Notes: generated by a model from the letters alone, not told the origin. DNA of 49,222 nucleotides from Actinomycetota bacterium (GCA_030446465.1 JAUJNI010000001.1:729473-778694), one strand, 5' to 3'; positions 30,984 to 39,917 are shown, numbered from the stretch's first letter. Numbers and translations are program-made.

Positions 30984-32087
30984 GTGAATCGGCGCGAAGA
31001 AGTCGAAAGCAAACTGCAACTGGTTCGTGGCTGGCTCGAACGAACCGGTGGAGCCGCAGTGCTGCTCGGCTCTCAGTCCAACTTCGCGTGGATCACGGCA
31101 GGGGGCCACAGTCACATAGCGCTCGGCGAAGAAAGCGGCGTGGCTCTTGTTCTAGTGACGACTAGCGACGCTTATCTGCTCACTACGAACATCGAGCTCC
31201 AACGCCTCCTCGACGAGGAGGTGCCCGACGAGTCCTTTACCACGGTGGAGTACCCGTGGCACGACCAACAGGCCCCCGAGCGCCTCGTCACAGAGCTGTG
31301 CGACACCTCGCAAGCCATATCGGACCTCGGAGCCATGGGGTTACCCCGAGCCCCGGAAGACATAGTCGAGCTGCGCAGGGTGCTGCTCGAACCGGAGCTC
31401 GATCGCTATCGGGCCCTCGGCCGCGCGGCAGGCAAAGCCCTCGAGACCGCGTGTCGAGAGGCCGCCCTCGGGGACACGGAGCTTGACGTGGCGGCGAGGC
31501 TGTCCTTCGAATGCCTGAAGGAGGGCGTTCTCCCTCTGGTCAACCTCGTTGCAGCAGACGATCGCATCGCGCGCTACCGGCACCCGCTGCCGACGCGCAA
31601 CGCGCTGTCGGGCACCTTGCTGGCGGCCGTGACCGGGCGCCGCCATGGGCTGCACGCTTCCGCAACGAGGATGGTCACCTTTGGAGCCGTCGACGACGAT
31701 CTCGAGGCCAGACGCAGGTCGGTGGCACGGGTCGATGCCCGCTTCATCCTCGCCAGCACGCCCGGCAGATCTCTCGGGGAGGTCCTGGACGATGGGATAA
31801 GGGAGTACGCCTCGGAGGCGTTCCAGGATGACTGGAAGTTGCACCATCAGGGGGGCCTCACCGGATACGCGGGCCGCGAGGTCCTCGCCACTCCCGGCTC
31901 CACCTACGGACTAAAGGCCAACCAGGCGCTGGCGTGGAACCCATCGATCACTCGAGTGAAGTCCGAGGACACCATCCTCGTGACCGACGACGATCACGAG
32001 GTCATAACACGCACCGGCGAGTGGCCGGAGGAGGAGGTCGAGATCGACAACCGGACCGTCGTTCGCCCGGCCTTCTTGAAGCGGTGA
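30984..32087 (+). CDS. M24-family peptidase-like protein (Xaa-Pro aminopeptidase/creatinase fold)
   Basis: A 367-residue protein has an N-terminal creatinase-type domain (LERTGGAAVLLGSQSNFAWITAGGHSHI, then VLVTTSDAYLLTTNIELQRLLDEE). Its C-terminal pita-bread-like domain is ALGRAAGKALETACREAALGDTELDVAARL, ending with KLHHQGGLTGYAGREVLATPG, LKANQALAWNPSITRVKSEDTILV. The usual five metal ligands of M24 enzymes are not all obvious: the first Asp pair is not clear. It could therefore be a degenerate or non-peptidase member. GTG 30984 comes 50 bases after the importer ATPase. Adjacency suggests processing of imported peptides. Confidence 0.82.
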   Translation: MNRREEVESKLQLVRGWLERTGGAAVLLGSQSNFAWITAGGHSHIALGEESGVALVLVTTSDAYLLTTNIELQRLLDEEVPDESFTTVEYPWHDQQAPERLVTELCDTSQAISDLGAMGLPRAPEDIVELRRVLLEPELDRYRALGRAAGKALETACREAALGDTELDVAARLSFECLKEGVLPLVNLVAADDRIARYRHPLPTRNALSGTLLAAVTGRRHGLHASATRMVTFGAVDDDLEARRRSVARVDARFILASTPGRSLGEVLDDGIREYASEAFQDDWKLHHQGGLTGYAGREVLATPGSTYGLKANQALAWNPSITRVKSEDTILVTDDDHEVITRTGEWPEEEVEIDNRTVVRPAFLKR

Positions 32088-32089
32088 GC

Positions 32090-33025
32090 TCAGCTTGCGC
32101 CGATAAGGCTTGACGCGATCTCGAGGGCCGATCGAAGCAGAGACCTCTCAGAGGGCCCAAACTCACCCTCCGCCAAGGCCGGTCCCACCAGGTTCAGGGC
32201 GATGATGGCGGCCGCGAGCAGGTTGGCCCTCGTGCTCCGTGCGCGGGCGCGGTCTCGCTGGGCGACGCCGGGCGCCGCCTCCTCGACTTCTCGGACGGTT
32301 AGCGTGCCGAGCAAACCATGCTCCTCGAAGGCGCGCTTCGCTTTCTCGGAATCGCGGACCCGCAGAAGCAGCCCTCGAGTCTCTTGTCGAGGTCGCACTA
32401 CATGCACCGGCCCCTTTACCGGAAAGACCTTGGTGGTTCTGCGAGCCTGATAGGTGCTTATCGGATCGTTGAAGAGAAGAGCGACATTGGGCGGATCGGT
32501 CACGTGACTGAGCAAGGGAAAGGGAGAACCGCTGGTTCGGGAATAGAGCCATTCCGGGAGTCGGTGGCTGTCCTCTGAAGTGGCGTGCAGGTTGAATCGT
32601 TTGGTGTCGCGGAACCCAAAACGGCGTCTTGGTGTCTCCGTCTCCACCGCGGCAAGCTTGATCGTCGGCTTGCCTATCACCAGCGGAAGCCGAAGCATCC
32701 CCTTGTGCTCCAGCCTTACGCCTTCGTCGCCGATTACCAGTTGTGCTCTCCGCACGACGGCGGTGCGCATCATCAGCCAGCCCAACACGAGGCCCAGCCC
32801 ACCTGCGTGCCATCCAATCAACGCCACTATCGTCCGCGTCTCGAGTGGTTCTTCGGTGCTGGTTAGGGCGAATTCGAAGGCGCTCACGATGGCTAACGTT
32901 CCGAATGCCAGGGGAAAGAGCGCCCTGAAGAATGCGATGAACCTGCTGTAGAGCGAGACCCGCAATCGCACGATCGAGGAGGTTTGCATGGGGGCCGGTT
33001 GAACGGCCTGTTGAGTCAACGCCAC
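32090..33025 (-). CDS. membrane protein of unknown function
   Basis: A 311-residue protein has two clear N-terminal membrane helices (FIAFFRALFPLAFGTLAIVSAFEFAL and TIVALIGWHAGGLGLVLGWLMM), a soluble PH-like region (LVIGDEGVRLEHKGMLRLPLVIGKPTIKLAAVETETPRRRFGFRD) and a C-terminal helix (LLAAAIIALNLVGPALA). The middle part, with beta-rich sequence, resembles bacterial PH-domain membrane proteins, but I do not recognise the family. It converges on the M24 gene with 2 bases between. No partner is evident. Confidence 0.75.
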   Translation of the reverse strand: MALTQQAVQPAPMQTSSIVRLRVSLYSRFIAFFRALFPLAFGTLAIVSAFEFALTSTEEPLETRTIVALIGWHAGGLGLVLGWLMMRTAVVRRAQLVIGDEGVRLEHKGMLRLPLVIGKPTIKLAAVETETPRRRFGFRDTKRFNLHATSEDSHRLPEWLYSRTSGSPFPLLSHVTDPPNVALLFNDPISTYQARRTTKVFPVKGPVHVVRPRQETRGLLLRVRDSEKAKRAFEEHGLLGTLTVREVEEAAPGVAQRDRARARSTRANLLAAAIIALNLVGPALAEGEFGPSERSLLRSALEIASSLIGAS

Positions 33026-33041
33026 GAGGTCGCTTCAGCTC

Positions 33042-33410
33042 CTACTCGGCAGCGCCTCGTTCGGCCCCCGTATCCTCATCGGTGCGGTGCGCATGGTCGG
33101 AGGCGTCGCCGCCATCGCCCTCGCCGTCCCCTTCTTCCATGAAAGAGGTGTCTTCCACAGAGAACTCGTCGGGCTCCGGGTCAGTGGTGTAGTCGTCCTT
33201 CGTGTACTCGTGACCGCAGTTGGGGCACGAAACGCGCTTCTCGTGAACCGGCTCCTCGCACTTGGGGCACTTGTTCGCCGAGACGTCGTCCTGCGTATGG
33301 TCGACGCGCTCTTCGGGGGCGCTCCCCGGGAGGTCGCGTTTGCTTTCATCCGACGCTCGCTGGCCGCCGTCCCTCTGATTGTCCTCTTCGGTCAATGTCC
33401 CCCCTAACAA
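33042..33410 (-). CDS. acidic zinc-ribbon protein
   Basis: A 122-residue, highly charged protein has one zinc ribbon in its middle, C-P-K-C and C-P-N-C-G-H-E-Y about 15 residues apart (residues ~48-66). It is flanked by acidic, low-complexity, probably disordered segments (PEPDEFSVEDTSFMEEGDGEGDGGD). Function is unknown. It lies between the unknown membrane protein and a divergent universal-stress gene. The 52-base gap to the UspA gene holds that gene's promoter region. Confidence 0.7.
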   Translation of the reverse strand: MLGGTLTEEDNQRDGGQRASDESKRDLPGSAPEERVDHTQDDVSANKCPKCEEPVHEKRVSCPNCGHEYTKDDYTTDPEPDEFSVEDTSFMEEGDGEGDGGDASDHAHRTDEDTGAERGAAE

Positions 33411-33462
33411 CGACGGCCCACACTAGCAAGTAGCATCGCAGGACATGACAGGAGGACTGTGA

Positions 33463-34326
33463 ATGGCGTACAAGCGGATCGTTGCGGGCACCGACCTGTC
33501 GAGGACCGCCAACTTTGCGACCGACCGCGCTGCGGCTCTCGCGAGCAAGACGGGGGCCGAGCTGTACCTCGTACACGCCGGGGGCGATGCTGCAAAGCTT
33601 CAGCAGCTCGCGGACGAGTATGGAGCAGCCGCGGCCCTAACGCCCCGTGGCAACCCTGCGGATGCCCTTGTCGACGTGACCCAGGAGGTCGATGCCGACC
33701 TGCTGGTCGTGGGCAGCGTCGGGATGAGCGGCGCGAGGAGGTTCCTGCTGGGGAGCGTCCCCAACAAGGTCTCCCATCACGGCATCACCGACTTGTTGAT
33801 AGTCAAGACCGATCCGCCGCCTGCGAGTGTGAGCGACTACACCAGCATCCTCGTGGGCACCGACGGCTCGGACACCGCCATGCGCGCGGTCGACATGGCA
33901 GCCGACTTGAGCAAGGCCCTCGGTACGCGATTGCTTGCCGTCTGTGCATACGAACCGCCGACCGAGCAGGAGCTCAATGCCTATAGGGCCTCCTCGGGAG
34001 ACGTCATGGCCCAGTGGGGGGCGAGCAGAGAGTTGAGAGATGTCCCTGACGAGTTCCGATGGCGAATCGCCGGCGCGTCCCAAGCCGAAGACGTTCTAGA
34101 GCGAGCGGTCGACCATGCCGCGCTGCGCGGAGCGGTCGCCGAGGCGAAGGCCATGGAAGGAAATCCAGCCGAGATACTCATCTATATGGCGCAAGTGGAG
34201 GACTGTGACCTCATGGTCGTCGGAAACGTAGGGATGAGCGGCGCGAAACGGTTCACCTTGGGCAACGTGCCGCACCGCATCTCGCACCACGCTCCGACCG
34301 ATGTGCTGATACTTCGGACGACGTGA
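33463..34326 (+). CDS. tandem UspA universal stress protein
   Basis: Two UspA domains occur in one 287-residue chain. The first (residues ~3-122) has RIVAGTDLSRTANFATDRAA and ends VVGSVGMSGARRFLLGSVPNKVSHHGITDLLIV. The second (~128-287) has ILVGTDGSDTAMRAVDMAADL and ends VVGNVGMSGAKRFTLGNVPHRISHHAPTDVLIL. Both keep the G..G.....LGSV/NV.....HH ATP-binding loop. Such proteins respond to hypoxia and starvation, which fits hydrogen-scavenging persistence. GACAGGAGG lies ahead of ATG 33463, and TAGCAT (~33431) is a possible -10. Confidence 0.95.
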   Translation: MAYKRIVAGTDLSRTANFATDRAAALASKTGAELYLVHAGGDAAKLQQLADEYGAAAALTPRGNPADALVDVTQEVDADLLVVGSVGMSGARRFLLGSVPNKVSHHGITDLLIVKTDPPPASVSDYTSILVGTDGSDTAMRAVDMAADLSKALGTRLLAVCAYEPPTEQELNAYRASSGDVMAQWGASRELRDVPDEFRWRIAGASQAEDVLERAVDHAALRGAVAEAKAMEGNPAEILIYMAQVEDCDLMVVGNVGMSGAKRFTLGNVPHRISHHAPTDVLILRTT

Positions 34327-35156
34327 CGAGCGGTTCCGCCGCCCGTCCAGGTCTCAGGGTGCTCAGCGTCTCCGCTCACCCAGATGATGCGGAGTTCGGT
34401 TGCGCCGGCACCCTCGCCCGCTGGATCGACGAGGGCGCCACGGTCACCATGTGCATCGTCACCGACGGCTCAACCGGAACGCAGGACCGTTCGCTCATGG
34501 GGACCAATCTCTCTCAGGTCAGAAGAGAGGAGTCGCAGCGGGCGGCCGAGATCATCGGTGCGAAGGAAATAGTCTGGTTGGACTACCGGGACGGTTACGT
34601 CGAGTACTCACTCGATCTTCGTCGCGACATAGCGCGTGTCTTTCGTCGTACCAGGCCGCACCGCTACCTCGTCATGGACCCCACCCCGACGATCGATGAC
34701 ACCTTCGTAAACCACCCCGATCACAGGGCAGTCGGCCAGGCGTCGCTCGACGTGACGCTGACGGCGGGCACGACTCCCGGCCACTTCCCCGAGCTTCTCG
34801 ACGAGGGACTCGAGCCCTGGAGAGGCTTGCGGGAGCTCTGGATCATGGGGCCGGGGACCAAGCCGGTGGTGTCGGACATCTCGACAACGATCGATCGAAA
34901 GATCGAGGCCCTCATGTGCCACAAGAGCCAGGTCGGGGACGATGCCGACCGTATCGGGCAGTGGATAAGAGAGCGCAATGCTCAACTGGGCAGGGCCCAC
35001 GGCTACTCGTTCGCCGAGTCCTTCCAGGTCATTCGTCAGGGACCCGGCTTCCACGCCGGCCAGGACGTCGACGAAGGCGACCTCGCCCTCGCAGAGCCGC
35101 CGCTCGACCCCGCCTCGGCACTCGTCTCCCGCCTGGAGGGCTCGGGGCCGGAATAG
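34323..35156 (+). CDS. PIG-L/LmbE-family deacetylase (MshB/BshB-like)
   Basis: This zinc-dependent N-acetyl-sugar deacetylase has VSAHPDDAEFGCAGTLARWI, with the AHPDD metal and base residues. It continues TMCIVTDGSTGTQD, RREESQRAAEIIGAKEIVWLDYRDGYVEY and the second metal-binding His in NHPDHRAVGQASLD. It has 277 aa. Family members make mycothiol or bacillithiol or act on other GlcNAc conjugates. In an actinobacterium mycothiol (MshB or mycothiol-conjugate amidase) is the likeliest pathway, but this is not proven. It starts at GTG 34323, overlapping the UspA stop. Confidence 0.92.
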   Translation: MTSGSAARPGLRVLSVSAHPDDAEFGCAGTLARWIDEGATVTMCIVTDGSTGTQDRSLMGTNLSQVRREESQRAAEIIGAKEIVWLDYRDGYVEYSLDLRRDIARVFRRTRPHRYLVMDPTPTIDDTFVNHPDHRAVGQASLDVTLTAGTTPGHFPELLDEGLEPWRGLRELWIMGPGTKPVVSDISTTIDRKIEALMCHKSQVGDDADRIGQWIRERNAQLGRAHGYSFAESFQVIRQGPGFHAGQDVDEGDLALAEPPLDPASALVSRLEGSGPE

Positions 35157-35214
35157 CGGCATCCAGGTCTCGGTTATGGCCTGTGACCAGGGAAAACGCG
35201 TCTTGGACTATGGA

Positions 35215-35239
35215 GTTAGGGTCACCTAACTGCTAGACT
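35215..35239 (+). promoter_or_regulatory. sufB operator palindrome plus -10 element
   Basis: GTTAGG-GTCA-CCTAAC (35215-35230) is a palindrome with 6-bp arms. TGC follows, then TAGACT (35234-35239), a plausible -10. The same arrangement, with identical spacing, occurs before sufD at 44054-44078. The TTAGG/CCTAA half-sites resemble those of the DtxR/IdeR iron repressors but with a shorter centre. Binding would cover the promoter, so repression is expected. Confidence 0.6.
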
Positions 35240-35273
35240 CACCGAGACACCTACCAACGAGGGGATTCCGTCA

Positions 35274-38200
35274 GTGGCAACCGAAGCCGAGGACGTCAAG
35301 GTCCAGGAGGAAAACGAGCAGGTAAGGGCCATAAAGGGCGATTACAAGCTCGGCTGGCACGACGCCGTGAGCTACGACGTCAAGCCAGAAAAGGGCGTCT
35401 CGCACGCCGTCATCGACATGATGAGCGACCGCAAGAACGAGCCCGACTGGATGCGCAAGTTCAGGCACAAGTCGCTCGACATCTTCGAGCGCAAGCCCAT
35501 GCCGAAGTGGGGCGCCGATCTAAGCGGCATCGACTTCGAGGACATCTACTACTACATCAAGCCGATGAGCCAGGTGAAGTCGTGGGACGACATGCCCGAG
35601 GACATCAAGGCAACCTGGGACAAGCTCGGCATCCCCGAGGCCGAGAAGAATTACCTCGGCGGCGTCACCGCCCAATATGAGTGCCTGCGCGGCTCCACTC
35701 AGGTGTGGACGACTTCAGGAATGCGTGCAATAAAGGAGCTTCAGCCGGGCGACGAGGTCTTCTCTCTCGACGAATCCACTCGCCAGATCGTGCCCGCTGC
35801 AGTGGTGGGGGCCAAGCAATCGGGTGAGAAGGAAGTCTTCGAGATTCGGGCTCGGGGGGCGGTGATCGGTGCTTCCGACAACCATCCCTTCCTGGTGCTT
35901 AGGGACGAGCGTAAGGACGGTCGTCTACGTGCTCGTTACCACGCTCGATGGGTGCCTGTGGCGGACCTGCGGATTGGTGACCTGGTTGCCATAGCGACAG
36001 ACATTCCGGAGTTCGGTGAATCTGCTCAACTGCTCGTGCCAGATCGTGCAGAAGCGCGCAACTTCCCGCAGGTCACGACAGATGACTTGTGTTGGTGGGC
36101 TGGTCTCTACATTGGTGACGGTTACATCAAGCACAATGGCTCGTACCTGTCGATCGAGATTGCAATCGACCAACATGACACCGAACTGATCTCGGAGATC
36201 CAGCGCGTAACTCAGGAGCTGTTTGCCATCGAGCTGAAGGTTGCCAGTGACGGGCTGCGCTTGAGGGGTCGCGGGACGGCAGCGCTCGCCGAGTTCATCC
36301 AGCTAAACGGCCTCGGCGGGAAGGCACTCACGAAGCGGATTCCGGAGTGGATGTTTGGCCTTCCTCGATCCCAGCGCCTCGCTTTTCTCGCCGGGTACCT
36401 CGATGCAGATGGGTACGTGCGGAATCATCCTCTTAACAAGGACATAGCGCTGTCCAGCGCCAACCCGAGTCTTCTAGAGGACACCAAGGAACTAGCCGCA
36501 CTTTGCGGAATCCATACGAGCGACGGGACCGCCAAGGGAACCGATCTGAGGGCCCACACGAGTGACATGGTCGGCTATGTCCGCATCGAAAGCATCGACA
36601 GCAAGGGAGTGGAACCCGTATACGACATTGAAGTCGCCGGGCACCACAACTTCGTGGCCGAAGGTTTCATCGTCCATAACTCCGAAGTCGTTTACCACAA
36701 GACTCAGGAGGAGCTCGAGCGCCGCGGAATCCTCTTCATGGATATGGATACCGCGCTGCGCGAGCATCCCGACATCGTCAAGCAGTACTTCGGCACCGTT
36801 ATCCCGCCGGCGGACAACAAGTTCTCCGCGCTGAACTCAGCGGTGTGGTCGGGGGGCTCGTTCATTTATGTGCCGCCCGGCATCGAGGTTGAGATCCCGC
36901 TGCAGGCCTACTTCCGCATCAACCAAGAGAACATGGGCCAGTTCGAGCGGACCCTGATCATCGTTGACGAGAACAGCTACGTGCATTACGTCGAGGGGTG
37001 CTCGGCCCCCGTGTACACGAGTGACTCGCTGCACTCCGCGGTCGTCGAGATCATCGTCAAGGACCACGGGCGAGCCCGGTACACGACCATCCAGAACTGG
37101 TCGAACAACGTCTACAACTTAGTAACCAAGCGTGCGACCGCCGGCAAGGGCGCCATCATGGAATGGGTCGACGGAAACCTCGGCTGCCTTGCTCAGGGCT
37201 CTCGCGTCACGACCCGTGGCGGCACCAAGCCGATCGAGCTCGTCGCTTCCGGCGACGAGGTGCTGTCGTTCGACGAGGGCAAAGGGGCGCTGTCCTGGCG
37301 TCGTGTCGTCGGTCAGCGGTTCTCGGGCTACCAGAAGGTTCGTGAGGTCCATCTCGGTTCCCGGCGCCTGCTCGTCACCGACAACCATCCCTTCCTCTCC
37401 TACAGCTACGACGCCGAAGCCGCGAAGAAGAGCGGTAGGTATGCGCTTGCCTACGTGCGAGCGGACCAGCTTGCGGAGGCCATCGTCCCTGTGACGAGCA
37501 TCGATTACGGGACCCCTTACAAGCTAGAGATGCCTCAGCTCATCACCACGTTCCGGGGCTCTAATCAGTACTCCGATCAGTTCGAGTCCGTACGCGGCAG
37601 GCCTTCCCGCATGAGCCCCTATGAGGAGACCACCGACGACCTGATGTGGCTATTCGGCATGTTCGTGGGAGACGGCTCGATCGAGCGGGCTCAGGCGGGC
37701 AACGGTGGCACCCGCTGGGCAAAAGTGGTGTTCTCGGTCCCCGGCGACGACCGGGCCCGCGGCCGCCTCGTTGATGTCATGGGCCATGTGCTCCCCGGAG
37801 TGAACCCCACCGAGCGGCGCGACGGCGTAACCGTCACCTACAACAGCGTGGAGCTTGCCGACTTCTTCGAGATCAACGGGTTCGTCACTGGCGCCCGCAG
37901 CAAGCGCCTGCCGGAGTGGGTTATGGACCTTCCCGAGAGCCAGCGCCTGAGCTTCATAGCCGGGTACCTCGACTCCGACGGTTGTGCGCCAGCGGGACGG
38001 CGAGGGCTGTCCATAAAGTCGGTCAATCGAGACCTTCTCGAAGACGTTGCCGACGTGCTCACCTCACTGGGGATCAGGGCCCGCTTGTCGACCGAGTTCG
38101 ATGGCGAGCGTGCCACCACGATCGGGGGACGGGCAACCACCGCCCGAGGCGCCCACCGGCTCGAATTTCCCTGCGACTCCAGGCTGGTGCGGCTCGTATC

Positions 38201-38927
38201 CGAGCGGCTGCGTGAAGCTGCGTTGGCGCAGCCGGAGGCAAAGCTGCGGCATTTCCGCCGCGTCGGTCGCTCCTCCATGGAGCTGCCCGAGACGCTCGAA
38301 ATTCACAATGTCGATGTGGGCGACCATGTCGGTACTGTTCCCACCTACGACATCGAGGTCGAAGGGACGGGCAACTTCGTGGCCGAGGGCTTCATCGTCC
38401 ACAACTCAAAGGTCACAATGAAGTACCCGTCGATCTATCTGCTCGGTGATCACGCTCGGGGAGAGGTGCTTTCCATCGCGTATGCCGGCGAGGGGCAGCA
38501 TCAGGACGCGGGCGGCAAGGTGATCCACGTAGCACCGGACACCTCATCCGCGATCACCTCGAAGTCGATCAGCAAGGATGGCGGGCGTGCGGGGTACCGG
38601 GGCCTGGTGCGAATCGACGAAGGCGCTTCCCATGCCAAGAGCCACGTCATCTGCGATGCGCTGATCCTCGATGACAAGTCACGCTCGGACACTTACCCGT
38701 ACATCGAGATAGAAGAGGAGAACTCCTCTGTCAGCCATGAGGCGACGGTCTCGAAGGTGTCCGAAGACCAGCTCTTTTATCTGATGAGCCGGGGACTCGG
38801 CGAGACCGAAGCGATGCAGATGATCGTGCGCGGTTTCATAGAGCCGATCACGAAGGAGCTCCCTATGGAGTACGCGGTCGAGTTGCAGCGCCTGGTCGAG
38901 CTTCAGATGGAGGGTTCCGTCGGCTAA
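35274..38927 (+). CDS. sufB: Fe-S assembly protein SufB interrupted by two inteins
   Basis: SufB, with SufC and SufD, forms the scaffold that builds Fe-S clusters. The exteins are MATEAEDVKV to VTAQYE (1-136), SEVVYHK to EWVDGNLG (470-637) and SKVTMKYP to LQMEGSVG (1045-1217). Together they make 477 residues, a normal SufB. The second extein holds TVIPPADNKFSALNSAVWSGGSF, ENMGQFERTLIIVDENSYVHYVEGC and TTIQNWSNNVYNLVTKR. Both splice sites lie before Ser in conserved stretches. It begins at GTG 35274, 9 bases after GAGGGG. Activity depends on two splicing events. Unlike in most actinobacteria, sufD is not next to it; five or more genes intervene. Confidence 0.97.
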   Translation: MATEAEDVKVQEENEQVRAIKGDYKLGWHDAVSYDVKPEKGVSHAVIDMMSDRKNEPDWMRKFRHKSLDIFERKPMPKWGADLSGIDFEDIYYYIKPMSQVKSWDDMPEDIKATWDKLGIPEAEKNYLGGVTAQYECLRGSTQVWTTSGMRAIKELQPGDEVFSLDESTRQIVPAAVVGAKQSGEKEVFEIRARGAVIGASDNHPFLVLRDERKDGRLRARYHARWVPVADLRIGDLVAIATDIPEFGESAQLLVPDRAEARNFPQVTTDDLCWWAGLYIGDGYIKHNGSYLSIEIAIDQHDTELISEIQRVTQELFAIELKVASDGLRLRGRGTAALAEFIQLNGLGGKALTKRIPEWMFGLPRSQRLAFLAGYLDADGYVRNHPLNKDIALSSANPSLLEDTKELAALCGIHTSDGTAKGTDLRAHTSDMVGYVRIESIDSKGVEPVYDIEVAGHHNFVAEGFIVHNSEVVYHKTQEELERRGILFMDMDTALREHPDIVKQYFGTVIPPADNKFSALNSAVWSGGSFIYVPPGIEVEIPLQAYFRINQENMGQFERTLIIVDENSYVHYVEGCSAPVYTSDSLHSAVVEIIVKDHGRARYTTIQNWSNNVYNLVTKRATAGKGAIMEWVDGNLGCLAQGSRVTTRGGTKPIELVASGDEVLSFDEGKGALSWRRVVGQRFSGYQKVREVHLGSRRLLVTDNHPFLSYSYDAEAAKKSGRYALAYVRADQLAEAIVPVTSIDYGTPYKLEMPQLITTFRGSNQYSDQFESVRGRPSRMSPYEETTDDLMWLFGMFVGDGSIERAQAGNGGTRWAKVVFSVPGDDRARGRLVDVMGHVLPGVNPTERRDGVTVTYNSVELADFFEINGFVTGARSKRLPEWVMDLPESQRLSFIAGYLDSDGCAPAGRRGLSIKSVNRDLLEDVADVLTSLGIRARLSTEFDGERATTIGGRATTARGAHRLEFPCDSRLVRLVSERLREAALAQPEAKLRHFRRVGRSSMELPETLEIHNVDVGDHVGTVPTYDIEVEGTGNFVAEGFIVHNSKVTMKYPSIYLLGDHARGEVLSIAYAGEGQHQDAGGKVIHVAPDTSSAITSKSISKDGGRAGYRGLVRIDEGASHAKSHVICDALILDDKSRSDTYPYIEIEEENSSVSHEATVSKVSEDQLFYLMSRGLGETEAMQMIVRGFIEPITKELPMEYAVELQRLVELQMEGSVG
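35682..36680 (+). other. SufB intein 1 (splicing plus LAGLIDADG endonuclease)
   Basis: A 333-residue intein (SufB residues 137-469) begins C-L-R-G-S-T-Q-V-W and ends F-I-V-H-N, followed by Ser, the +1 nucleophile. Block B is NHPFLVL (with ASDNHPF), and the C-terminal block F is HHNFVAEGFIVHN. Two LAGLIDADG helices lie between (CWWAGLYIGDGYI and LAFLAGYLDADGYV), so a homing endonuclease is present and may still be active. Splicing should be autocatalytic, since all key residues are kept. Confidence 0.93.
37185..38405 (+). other. SufB intein 2 (splicing plus LAGLIDADG endonuclease)
   Basis: A 407-residue intein (SufB residues 638-1044) begins C-L-A-Q-G-S-R-V and ends F-I-V-H-N before Ser. Block B is TDNHPFLSY and block F is GTGNFVAEGFIVHN. 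The LAGLIDADG segments are LMWLFGMFVGDGSI and LSFIAGYLDSDGC. Its ends are closely similar to those of intein 1 (both ..NFVAEGFIVHN), but the middle differs strongly. The two inteins are thus related but long diverged. Confidence 0.93.
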
Positions 38928-38943
38928 GGCACAGGTAAACGCG

Positions 38944-39051
38944 TTGAGATGGCGGTTCGCCCTATGGCTAACCGCCATCCTCATTGTGGTGGTCCTCTAC
39001 ATTGGCCCCCGAACCACGCGACCGGCTCGGGACTCCGTAGCACCCTGGTAA
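38944..39051 (+). CDS. possible 35-residue single-TM small protein
   Basis: After the sufB stop, a short frame reads L-R-W-R-F-A-L-W, then a strong hydrophobic helix (LTAILIVVVLYIG), then a basic tail R-T-T-R-P-A-R, and ends VAPW with TAA. Topology by the positive-inside rule is ambiguous, as both flanks are basic. The likely start is TTG 38944, with weak ribosome-site support. The composition looks protein-like, but at 35 codons this may be chance. The rest of the gap 38928-39110 holds nothing recognisable. Confidence 0.3.
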   Translation: MRWRFALWLTAILIVVVLYIGPRTTRPARDSVAPW

Positions 39052-39110
39052 CTCTCGCTCGAGCGACTCACGGGCATGAATTAGATGAAGAGCTCTGCGA
39101 CGCGTGACGG

Positions 39111-39824
39111 TCAAATCCGCCGAGCGATGGTGATGATCTCTTCGCTGGTATCCGTGAGCGGGCCCCCGTGCCAATCGCCGAACTGCTCCTCGACGACGAA
39201 GCCGGCCTCGTGCAGGAACGCGGTGAGCGCGTCGGGGGCCAGGAATCGCAGCGCCCCTTGCTCGATCTGCGGCCGGTCCCACCACCGCCCGGATAGCGCC
39301 TCCGTTAACCGGACCACGTCGCCCGTCACGTCCTGCACCTCGTAGGTAACCTTAACGACCTCGCCGTCGGGGTTGCGCGCCTCGAAGGAGGTGTTCCACC
39401 CTTCCCATGCCCGCGCTTTCGGATGGCGGGTCTCGAACGAGAAGCGGCCCCCGTCGACGAGCACGGCGCGGATCGCTCGTAGCGACCTGCGCAGTTCGTC
39501 GTCATCGATGAATACCTGGAATGCGTGGCTCGCCATCATCGCGAGATCGAACTCGCGGTCCCAAGCCGCCGAAGCAGCATCCGCCAGCACCCACTCGATG
39601 TCGGTGCGAGCGCGCGCCTGCTCCAACATGGCGCGATCGGGGTCAAGCCCGCACAGCCGCCCGGTGTGCCCCGCCTTACGGGCCCGGTGCAGCAGCGTGC
39701 CGGTGCCGCACCCGACATCGAGTACGGAACCGGCGGACATCACCAGGTCGAGGTAGAAGTCGTCGCTCGGCCCCCATGGGTTGAGCACGTCGTACCAGGC
39801 CGCAGGGTTGCTCCAGTTGGTCAC
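39111..39824 (-). CDS. class I SAM-dependent methyltransferase
   Basis: A 237-residue methyltransferase has motif I SVLDVGCGTGTLLHRAR (SAM-binding Gly loop), the acidic end of strand 2 (GLDPDRAMLEQAR), motif II region VLADAASAAWDREFDLAMM and motif III-like IRAVLVDGGRFSFETR. The N-terminal WYDVLNPWGPSDDFYLDLV and C-terminal FLHEAGFVVEEQFGDWHGG are typical of small-molecule enzymes. The substrate is unknown. It is alone on its strand between sufB and a small membrane protein gene. Confidence 0.92.
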   Translation of the reverse strand: MTNWSNPAAWYDVLNPWGPSDDFYLDLVMSAGSVLDVGCGTGTLLHRARKAGHTGRLCGLDPDRAMLEQARARTDIEWVLADAASAAWDREFDLAMMASHAFQVFIDDDELRRSLRAIRAVLVDGGRFSFETRHPKARAWEGWNTSFEARNPDGEVVKVTYEVQDVTGDVVRLTEALSGRWWDRPQIEQGALRFLAPDALTAFLHEAGFVVEEQFGDWHGGPLTDTSEEIITIARRI

Positions 39825-39917
39825 CAGGGCACGACAAGCGTCGATTCATACTTCATCACTGGGTACGCGTCCGCAAGCAAGGCTTCCGTGCGGTGCTGCT
39901 TAGCTCGACGGACGGAC

